A DNA stretch of 5,965 nt, from positions 1 to 5,965 of the forward strand of contig JAUIEM010000494.1 in assembly GCA_030428695.1 (NCBI GenBank), read 5' to 3'. The translations under genes and the position numbers were made by a program. The notes beneath the pieces were generated by a model. The model saw only the letters and a program-made list of their open reading frames with translations, was not told the DNA's origin and ran no database searches. Origin of the DNA: a bacterium (GTDB taxonomy: Bacteria > Planctomycetota > J058 > JAJDCP01). Below, piece after piece: positions 1-5,145 of this stretch; within the stretch, counting starts at the first letter, position 1, and each line of letters opens with the position of its first letter.

Positions 1-1
1 C

Positions 2-226
2 ATGATGCTGGGCGGCGACACCTGGCCCGGCGTGCAGCCGGTGGCCGACAAGACCGGCATGCTGTTCTCGACCCTGCTGCCCTCGGACCTGAGCCCCGAC
101 ACCACCACCCTGATCGCTCCGGCCGAGGTGCACCCGATCTACAACGTGACCGGCGTCGATTGGCTGGGGCAGAACAAGCCCGAGCTGAAGCGGGCCGTCA
201 TCTGCGCGCAGGACGATGCGCTGGGC
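2..226 (+). CDS. Internal fragment of an ABC transporter substrate-binding protein (branched-chain amino acid type)
   Basis: About 75 codons are open from the left edge, with almost every third base G or C, as in real coding sequence of this GC content. The protein reads like the inner part of a Leu/Ile/Val-type periplasmic binding protein (periplasmic-binding-protein-like I fold). A Gly-Gly segment near the start is followed by a stretch of the type that lines the ligand cleft. Then come TGVDWLGQNKPELKRAVIC and AQDDALG, which resemble the linker and the beta strand of the second lobe. Such proteins capture amino acids or small amides in the periplasm for an ABC permease. Both ends are missing: the 5' part lies outside the window, and after about base 226 the frame continues only as the antisense of trkA, so the gene is cut at that junction. 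The family call rests on pattern recognition; the coding call is firmer. Confidence 0.6.
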
Positions 227-916
227 CGCCTTGACCGTCATCCCGACGTGGGGCAGGAAGGCGGACAGGTGCTGCTTGGCGATCACGACGGAGATCGTGT
301 CGCCGGCCAGGATGCGCGTCTGACCGGTCGGAATCAGGAACTCGTCGTCGCGCACGACGCCAGCCAGCAGGAAGGGCGGCTCGGGGATGCGGGCGCGCAG
401 CTCGCGCAGCATCAGGTCGGCGAAGTCGGTCTGCTCGCCGACCGGGAAGCCCCGGAACAGGATCTCCCCGTCGGCGAAGTCCGCGACCTCGAGGGAGCCC
501 GGCACCTCGATCAGGCGCAGCAGCGTCTCGACGACCTCCTCGCCGGTGTGGATCATCTTGTCGATGCCGAGCCGCTCGCGCAGGAAGCCGTCGACGTCGC
601 CGGACAGCTCGGTGTTGCGGACCCGGGCGATCTTGCGCTTCACGTTTGGGTAGCGGCTCGCGAGCAGGCAGATGATCAGGTTGCGATGGTCGTTGTCGGT
701 GACCGCGATCACCAGCTCGGCCTCGCCGATCCCGGCCTCCTCGAGGATCTCCAGGCTCGCCCCCTCGCCGCAGACGGCGAGCACGTCGAGGCGCTCGTTC
801 AGCCGCTCGACCACCTCGGGGCTGCTGTCGACCAGCGACACCTCCTGGCCCTCGAGCGACAGTGCCTCGGCGAGGTTGGTTCCGACGACGCCGCCGCCGA
901 CGATCAGTACGCGCAT
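209..916 (-). CDS. trkA: TrkA, potassium uptake regulatory subunit, truncated after its first half
   Basis: TrkA is the cytoplasmic, nucleotide-binding (NAD/ATP) peripheral subunit that gates the Trk potassium channel subunits TrkH/TrkG. The start is the ATG at 916-914. The N-terminus is a Rossmann RCK_N domain: MRVLIVGGGVVG gives the GxGxxG loop (Gly7, Gly9, Gly12), and Asp30 closes the second strand (SLVDSS), as expected for NAD binding. GEGASLEILEEAG and the following AVTDNDHRN are typical TrkA motifs. An RCK_C (TrkA-C) domain follows at about residues 140-220, ending in LAGDTISVVIAKQHLSAFL. Full TrkA is about 450-460 residues with two such units. Here 236 residues match, ending in AAQRIVL, exactly where the second GxGxxG should start. 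Beyond that the frame stays open to the window edge but reads as the antisense of another gene. A promoter candidate lies upstream at 948-977, and a weak purine-rich AGGA lies 5' of the ATG. Confidence 0.88.
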
Positions 917-945
917 CCCTGTTCCTGTGCTGATTCCGTGACCGC

Positions 946-1221
946 TCATTGTAGCGCTCTGCCGCGGCCCTTGCCATCGGAGGACGCATCGGACGGGGCG
1001 CCCTTCCAGCGCGGGCGGCGTTCGGCGGCGCGGAGGGCTTCCGCCACGCGGTCGCGGGCCTCGCCAGCGGCGGGTCCGAAGCAGGCGTGCACCAGGCCTT
1101 CGATCGCCCTCCCCGTGCCCACCCGATGCCCCACGCATACCCAGCAACCGCTCTCCAACCGCTCTGCGCCTCCGCGACTCTGCGCCTCTGCGTTTCCTTC
1201 CGTCGGCCCGGCGAGGACCAT
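946..1221 (-). CDS. Doubtful small hypothetical protein (91 aa) upstream of trkA
   Basis: A minus-strand frame from an ATG at 1221-1219 to a TGA at 948-946 has no stops. Its last 50 or so codons (about 946-1105) have mostly G/C third positions and a plausible helical, Arg/Ala/Glu-rich composition (GEARDRVAEALRAAERRPRW), so they could be a real small protein or the remnant of a gene end. The first 30 codons run through the C/T-rich direct repeat at 1146-1197 and look unlike protein. No convincing ribosome binding site precedes the ATG, and the 3' end overlaps the trkA promoter candidate. I recognise no family. A start further in, at the GTG at 1095-1093, would give about 49 residues and avoid the repeat. 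In GC-rich DNA an open frame of this length also arises by chance. Confidence 0.22.
   Translation of the reverse strand: MVLAGPTEGNAEAQSRGGAERLESGCWVCVGHRVGTGRAIEGLVHACFGPAAGEARDRVAEALRAAERRPRWKGAPSDASSDGKGRGRALQ
948..977 (-). promoter_or_regulatory. Putative sigma-70-type promoter of trkA
   Basis: Read on the minus strand, TACAAT (953-948) matches the -10 consensus at 5 of 6 bases. ATGGCA (977-972) lies 18 bases upstream and matches TTGACA at 4 of 6. Transcription would start near 941, about 25 bases before the trkA ATG at 916. This is an A/T-containing hexamer in very GC-rich DNA at the right distance and orientation. It is unproven, and the organism's sigma-factor preferences are unknown. 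Confidence 0.42.
1146..1197. repeat. Short direct-repeat element of the CTCTGCGCCTC type (dispersed repeat candidate)
   Basis: Two perfect 11-base copies of CTCTGCGCCTC lie at 1162-1172 and 1178-1188 (period 16), followed by CTGCGTTTCC. Just upstream, AACCGCTCT occurs twice (1146-1154 and 1157-1165, period 11). Read on the minus strand this is the familiar ACGCAGAGGCGCAGAG pattern. From memory, very similar short blocks recur between genes in many environmental genomes and yield spurious peptides of the LCASATLRLCVSF kind. It sits between the divergent trkA and lipoprotein genes. Its function is unknown. I see no inverted repeats or transposase here. Confidence 0.55.
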
Positions 1222-1281
1222 CCCGAGGAGTGCCCACCCAGCCGCGGGATCCCCCCGCTGGCCGCCACCCCGGCGCTCGGC

Positions 1282-1287
1282 TATCCT
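1282..1287 (+). promoter_or_regulatory. Possible -10 element for a leaderless lipoprotein transcript
   Basis: TATCCT (4 of 6 matches to TATAAT, with the TAnnnT core) ends six bases before the ATG at 1294. That is the spacing at which transcription would begin on the A of the start codon. No purine-rich Shine-Dalgarno sequence lies in the 20 bases before the ATG, which fits a leaderless mRNA. The -35 position at 17-base spacing (TGGCCG, 1259-1264) matches only 3 of 6. This is an inference from spacing. Confidence 0.25.
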
Positions 1288-1293
1288 CGATGC

Positions 1294-2160
1294 ATGCGCT
1301 TGCTCCTCATCCTCCTCATCCCCCTGCTCGGCTGCCGCGGCCCGGCCCCGGCGAGCTCGCTCTACAACCCGCTCGGCTGGCCCGCCAAGGGCGTCGGCGG
1401 GCTCGGCACCCTGGCGGCGGCGAGCGGCCTCCCCCTGGTGCGCGACTGCGGCCGTCTGCTCCAGGGCAGCGGCGAGCTGCTCGAGGCGCCGGCGATGCTG
1501 GTCGAGGGCCTCGTGACCTTCGCCCCGGAGCAGCTGCTCGGCTCCGGGGTCAACCTCGTGCGGGGGACGGGCAGCGTCGTCGTCTCGGCGAGCGCCGCCC
1601 CGTTCTTCTTCGTGACGGGCGCGAACGTCGACCTCGCCCGCGACGCCGAGCGGGTCAACGCCGCCCTCGCCTACCTCGACACCCTCGACGTCGCGACCGT
1701 CGTCGACGCGGACGATCCGCGCCGGCAGGTCTTCCCGCCCGGCACCCGGGTCGAGCCCTGGGCCGGCCACCTGCTGTGGACGCTGCCCGACGGCAGCCGC
1801 ATCCTGCAGGTCGCCGAGATGAGCCCCTGGTTCTCCTTCTGGCTCTGGGCGACGGGCCAGTCGACCGACCGCGCCCAGGAGCGGCTGTGGGGCTTCGTGG
1901 TCGGGGATGCGGAAGCCTGGGAAGCGCGCAGCGCGCGGCACCGCACGGTCGCCATCCTCCATGAGATGTACCACCAGCAGTTCCAGCTCCGCGACCGCTT
2001 CCTCGGCTGGACGACGGCGTACTGGCCCGCCTACGGCATCAGCTACGCGCGGCACGGTTGGTACGGCACCTGGGCGGAGACCGGCCCCGGCATCGGCGCG
2101 GGCATCGTCGACGGCGCCCTGCGCAGCTGGAGGATGCCGCGCCTGGAGGATCCGCCGTGA
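1294..2160 (+). CDS. Predicted lipoprotein with HExxH zinc-metallopeptidase-like motif (288 aa)
   Basis: The ATG at 1294 gives a short lipoprotein signal (MRLLLILLIPLLGC): one Arg, a Leu/Ile core and an LLGC lipobox with Cys14 as the lipidation site. Arg at +2 gives no inner-membrane retention signal by the E. coli Asp rule. The mature part begins with a Gly/Pro/Leu-rich segment (SSLYNPLGWPAKGVGG) and a hydrophobic stretch near residues 100-110 (APFFFVTG). The C-terminal third holds HEMYH (His223, Glu224, His227), an HExxH zinc-binding/catalytic motif, and Glu262 (WAETG) sits 35 residues after the second His as a possible third ligand. The spacing, and the Gln/Arg-rich and Trp/Tyr-rich flanks, resemble small predicted peptidase families with a downstream NxxE-type ligand, but I cannot name the family. 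It may act on or bind something at the outer membrane. HExxH is short enough to occur by chance, so peptidase activity is unproven. The TMTC-like gene follows in the same direction. Confidence 0.8.
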   Translation: MRLLLILLIPLLGCRGPAPASSLYNPLGWPAKGVGGLGTLAAASGLPLVRDCGRLLQGSGELLEAPAMLVEGLVTFAPEQLLGSGVNLVRGTGSVVVSASAAPFFFVTGANVDLARDAERVNAALAYLDTLDVATVVDADDPRRQVFPPGTRVEPWAGHLLWTLPDGSRILQVAEMSPWFSFWLWATGQSTDRAQERLWGFVVGDAEAWEARSARHRTVAILHEMYHQQFQLRDRFLGWTTAYWPAYGISYARHGWYGTWAETGPGIGAGIVDGALRSWRMPRLEDPP

Positions 2161-2252
2161 GCTGCGGGTCGAGCGCGATGGGCCCATCCCCCCAGGCCAC
2201 CGCCCGCTTCGACGAGCTGGTCTCGCGCCTTCCGTCCTGAGCCCGGGGCTGG

Positions 2253-2275
2253 CACAATGGAGGTTTACGGGGAGG
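2253..2275 (+). promoter_or_regulatory. Possible extended -10 and strong ribosome binding site of the TMTC-like gene
   Basis: GGGGAGG at 2269-2275 is a strong Shine-Dalgarno sequence six bases before the ATG at 2282. It selects that start over all upstream in-frame codons. Upstream, CACAAT (2253-2258) preceded by TGG resembles an extended -10 (TGn plus 4 of 6), with no recognisable -35. If used, transcription would start near 2265, just before the ribosome binding site. The ribosome binding site is convincing; the promoter part is weak. Confidence 0.4.
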
Positions 2276-2281
2276 AACCGG

Positions 2282-4618
2282 ATGCGCGGGCTGGCGCGGC
2301 TGCTTCTCCCGGCGCTGCTGCCGGTGTGCGCGCTCGCGGTCTACGTCGAGACCCTCGGCCATCCCTTCCAGTACGACGACCGTTGGAACCTGGTCGAGAA
2401 CACCAACGTCGAGCTGGCGCGGCTCGACCTGCCCTCCCTGCGGCGCGCGGTCTACCTGCACAAGAAGAGCGTCCTGCGCCCGCTGTCGAACCTCGGTTTC
2501 GGCCTGTCCTACTACGTCGGCGGCCGGTCCCCGCGCGCCTTCCGGCTCGTCAACCTCGGCCTGCACGCCCTGAACAGCCTGCTCGTCTTCTTCCTCCTGC
2601 GCGCCACCGCCCGGCGCCTGGCCCGGCGCAGGCAAGAGGAAGCGGGACGCACGGACCCACAGCCACCGGCAGCTCCCCCTTCGTCGCTCTGGCCCGGGCT
2701 CGGCGCCCTCCTCTGGGCGGTGCATCCGGTCCACACCTCGGCGGTGATCTACATCCACCAGCGCATGGTGCTGCAGGCGTCGTGCTTCATGCTCCTCGCC
2801 CTGCTCGCCTACGGCCACGGCCGCGAGCACCCGCGGCGGCGGCGGCTCGCCTTCTTCGCCTGCGGGCTGTGCTTCGTGCTCGGGCTCTTGAGCAAGGAGA
2901 TCGCGCTCTTGCTGCTGCCCGCGCTGTGCCTGTACGAGTGGACCGTGTTCCGCTCCCCGGACCGCGGCTCCGCGCCGAAGCTGCTCGTCGGGCTCGGCCT
3001 GACGGTCGGCCTGGGCCTCTTCGCGCTGACGGTCTACGGCTCGAGCTGGCTGACCGGACTCCAGGGACGCCCCGACGTGCTCGGCCTGCGCCTGCTGACC
3101 CAGTGCCGGGTGCTCGGGCTGTACATCCTGCTGCTCTTCTTCCCCCACCCGAGCCTGCTGAACATCGATCACGCCTTCGCGCTCTCCCGCTCGCTGCTCG
3201 AGCCGTGGACCACGTTGCCCGGGCTGCTGCTCCCCCTCAGCCTGCTCGCCCTCCTCGTGTTCACCTGGCGGCGCCGGGCCTGGGCCGCCTGCCTGGGGCT
3301 CGGCTGGTTGCTGCTGATGCTCTCCCTCGAGGCGCCCGTGCACGTGACCGACGTGGTCGCCGAGTACCGCCTCTACCTCGCCAGCCTCGCCCCGCTGTTC
3401 CTGCTGCTCCCGCTCCCCGCCCGCCTGACCCCTCGCGGGCGCGCGCTGCTCGCCTGCGGGCTGCTCGCCGCGGCGCTGTTCGGCGCGGCCTGGACCCGCG
3501 AGCGCGGGAGGGTCTGGAGCACGCCGCTGCAGCTCTGGGCCGACGCGGCCGCGAAGAACCCCGACAGCCCCCGGCCGCGCCTGCACCACGGCCTGGCGCT
3601 GCTGCACCGCGGTGACCACGCCGAGGCCCTGCCCGAGCTCGAGGCCGCCGACCGCATGCTGCCCCTGCTCGAGACCCGCGTCGCCCTCGCCCGCTGCCTG
3701 TTCGCCCTCGGACGCCGCGAAGACTCCCGGGCCAAGCTCGACGGCGCCCTCGCGATGGAGGCGAAGAACGCGCGGGAGCGACGGCTGGTCGCGTCGGGCC
3801 TGCGGCTGCACGGCGAGCTCGGCCTCGCCTACTCGCTGGTGTTGCCGGACTCATCCGATGTGCGGAGCCGGGCCGAGCTCGGCCTGCTCGCCCTGCTGCG
3901 ACGCCGCCCGGCGCGCGCGCTGTACTGGGCGGAGAGCGGGGTCGCCCGGTATCCGGACCAGGTCGATCTGCGCCTGGTGCTCGCCCGGATCTACGCGACC
4001 CTCGGCCGGCGCAAGGACGCGCTGCGGGAGATGACCGTCGCCGAAGGGCTCGCCCCGCAGCCGCCGGCCTTCTACCGCGACCGGGCGCAGCTGCTGCTCG
4101 ATGCCGGGCTGGCCAACGAGGCCCGCGCGATCCTGCTCGAGCTGCTCGACGACCGGCCGGACGACGCCCGGGTGCTGCGGCTGCTCGCCGACGCCTGCGA
4201 GCTGCTCGGCGAGCGGGCGGAAGCCGACGCCTACCTGCGCCGGGCCGGGATCGACGCGGAGCAGCGCTGGCGCAAGCGCGGCGAGCGGGCCTTCAACCGC
4301 GGGGACTTTCCCGAGGCCGTGCGCTGCCTGCGCGAGGCCTATGCCCGCAGCGGCGGGCGGGAGGTCGCGGTCCAGCTCGCCGCCGCCCTGCTCGAGGATG
4401 ACGCGGCGGCCGAGGCCGAGCGCCTGTGCCGCGAGCTGCTGAGGGCCGACCCCGGCTTCGCCAAAGCCTCCGGCGTGCTCGGCCTGGCGCTCGCGCGGGG
4501 GGGCCGCTACCGCGAGGCGATCCCGCACTTCGAGGCGGCGCTGCGCGCTTCCCCGCAGGATGCGCGTGCGCTCCACAACCTGCGCCTGTGCCGGGAGAAG
4601 GCCGCGGAGCAGGAGTAG
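2282..4618 (+). CDS. Multi-pass membrane protein with TMTC/GT-C-like domain and C-terminal TPR repeats (778 aa)
   Basis: The ATG at 2282 follows a strong ribosome binding site and starts a transmembrane segment. Residues 1 to about 420 form about 11 hydrophobic segments of the kind seen in TMTC-type GT-C proteins (protein O-mannosyltransferase-like, CAZy GT105). Family landmarks are present. The first extracytoplasmic loop carries an acidic pair (HPFQYDDRWNLVEN, Asp32-Asp33), the position of the catalytic/metal-binding Asp in GT-C enzymes. HPVHTSAVIYIHQR follows at 148-161, then SKE at 204-206 and AEYRLYLASLAP around 360-371. The HP..T.AV.YI.QR form is that of the bacterial branch. A Pro/Gln-rich loop lies near 118-137. 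From about 426 to 775 there are eight or nine degenerate TPR units (for example ALARGGRYREAIPHFEAALRASP), a likely protein-binding surface. By family analogy it would transfer sugar from a lipid-phosphate donor to a protein, but many bacterial members are uncharacterised. It may be co-expressed with the lipoprotein 121 bases upstream. Confidence 0.88.
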   Translation: MRGLARLLLPALLPVCALAVYVETLGHPFQYDDRWNLVENTNVELARLDLPSLRRAVYLHKKSVLRPLSNLGFGLSYYVGGRSPRAFRLVNLGLHALNSLLVFFLLRATARRLARRRQEEAGRTDPQPPAAPPSSLWPGLGALLWAVHPVHTSAVIYIHQRMVLQASCFMLLALLAYGHGREHPRRRRLAFFACGLCFVLGLLSKEIALLLLPALCLYEWTVFRSPDRGSAPKLLVGLGLTVGLGLFALTVYGSSWLTGLQGRPDVLGLRLLTQCRVLGLYILLLFFPHPSLLNIDHAFALSRSLLEPWTTLPGLLLPLSLLALLVFTWRRRAWAACLGLGWLLLMLSLEAPVHVTDVVAEYRLYLASLAPLFLLLPLPARLTPRGRALLACGLLAAALFGAAWTRERGRVWSTPLQLWADAAAKNPDSPRPRLHHGLALLHRGDHAEALPELEAADRMLPLLETRVALARCLFALGRREDSRAKLDGALAMEAKNARERRLVASGLRLHGELGLAYSLVLPDSSDVRSRAELGLLALLRRRPARALYWAESGVARYPDQVDLRLVLARIYATLGRRKDALREMTVAEGLAPQPPAFYRDRAQLLLDAGLANEARAILLELLDDRPDDARVLRLLADACELLGERAEADAYLRRAGIDAEQRWRKRGERAFNRGDFPEAVRCLREAYARSGGREVAVQLAAALLEDDAAAEAERLCRELLRADPGFAKASGVLGLALARGGRYREAIPHFEAALRASPQDARALHNLRLCREKAAEQE

Positions 4619-4628
4619 CTCGGGCCCC

Positions 4629-5132
4629 TCAGTCGCCGATCTGCTCCTCGAGGCCGAGCTTGATCGCGCACTCCTTCTTGAAGCAGGTCGAGACCGTGTC
4701 GAACAGCTCCTCGAAGGTCGCCCTGACGTTCAGGGCCTTGTCGCGCTTCGGGTCGCCGATCATCGCGACCGTCAGATCCTTGGTGATCTCGACCAGTGAC
4801 ACTTCGTCCATCTTCAGGGTCTCCAGCTCCATGTCCCGTTCTCCCCAGCGTTCTTCGGTCTCCGCGACGCAGGCGTGGTTGTGGGCGCAGTCCAGGCAGG
4901 TCGCGTCGAGCGGCTGGTAGAGGAAGTCCGACTCGACCAGCAGCCCCTGCCCGAACTTGAAGCCGAAGCAGTTCGGGCGCTCGACGCCGCGGTCCCAGGT
5001 GAACATGCAGTTCCGTTCGCAGCCCGGGCTCACCCCGCCCTTCCAGCGACACACCCAGCCGACCATGCAGCCCCGGCCGGGCGTGGTCGACAGCGACAGG
5101 TCGAGGTGGCTGCAGCTTCCGGATTCCTCCAC
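4629..5132 (-). CDS. Cysteine-rich protein of unknown function (about 167 aa), 11 Cys with a CxxCxHxHxxC-like motif
   Basis: I do not recognise this protein. From a GTG at 5132-5130 it has 167 residues and 11 cysteines (7, 22, 28, 38, 42, 55, 79, 82, 88, 150, 155). A compact TCLDCAHNHAC segment (Cys79, Cys82, His84, His86, Cys88) looks like a zinc or other metal site. Aromatic and Gly-rich stretches (VGWVCRWKGG, DRGVERPNCFGFKFG) suggest a small disulfide- or metal-stabilised fold. The C-terminal third (about 100-167) is acidic and helical, with two more Cys and a QIGD end. There is no signal peptide or transmembrane segment from this start. The GTG is the only in-frame start near the upstream stop (13-base gap); a GAGG overlapping that stop is about 11 bases away. 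The next in-frame ATG (5066) would lose Cys7 and Cys22 and has no ribosome binding site. It probably shares an mRNA with the hydrolase upstream. It could be an accessory, chaperone-like or protective partner, but that is inference. Confidence 0.75.
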   Translation of the reverse strand: MEESGSCSHLDLSLSTTPGRGCMVGWVCRWKGGVSPGCERNCMFTWDRGVERPNCFGFKFGQGLLVESDFLYQPLDATCLDCAHNHACVAETEERWGERDMELETLKMDEVSLVEITKDLTVAMIGDPKRDKALNVRATFEELFDTVSTCFKKECAIKLGLEEQIGD

Positions 5133-5145
5133 CGTCGCGCCCGCC

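Noticed and set aside
227..1516. Long + strand open frame continuing from the left-edge ABC fragment
   Set aside because: After about base 226 it is the antisense of trkA and then of unrelated sequence. Lack of stops is expected in such GC-rich DNA, and the translation is Arg/Ala/Ser-rich with no protein-like pattern.
1222..2187. Long minus-strand open frame opposite the lipoprotein gene
   Set aside because: It is a shadow of the 1294-2160 gene, which has a lipobox, coherent hydrophobicity and an HExxH motif. The antisense product is low-complexity Arg/Gly/Ala.
1907..2281. In-frame N-terminal extension of the TMTC-like protein
   Set aside because: The extension is Arg/Ser-rich and overlaps the lipoprotein coding region. 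The ATG at 2282 has a strong ribosome binding site and begins a transmembrane segment.
2161..2281. Gene or terminator between the lipoprotein and TMTC-like genes
   Set aside because: There is no coding-like frame with a start signal, and no stem-loop followed by T residues, only a loop-less palindrome and a possible -10.
2039..3811. 590-codon minus-strand frame opposite the TMTC-like gene
   Set aside because: Its Glu/Gln/Gly/Arg-rich translation is the mirror of Leu/Ala codons in the real membrane protein. It has no domain pattern.
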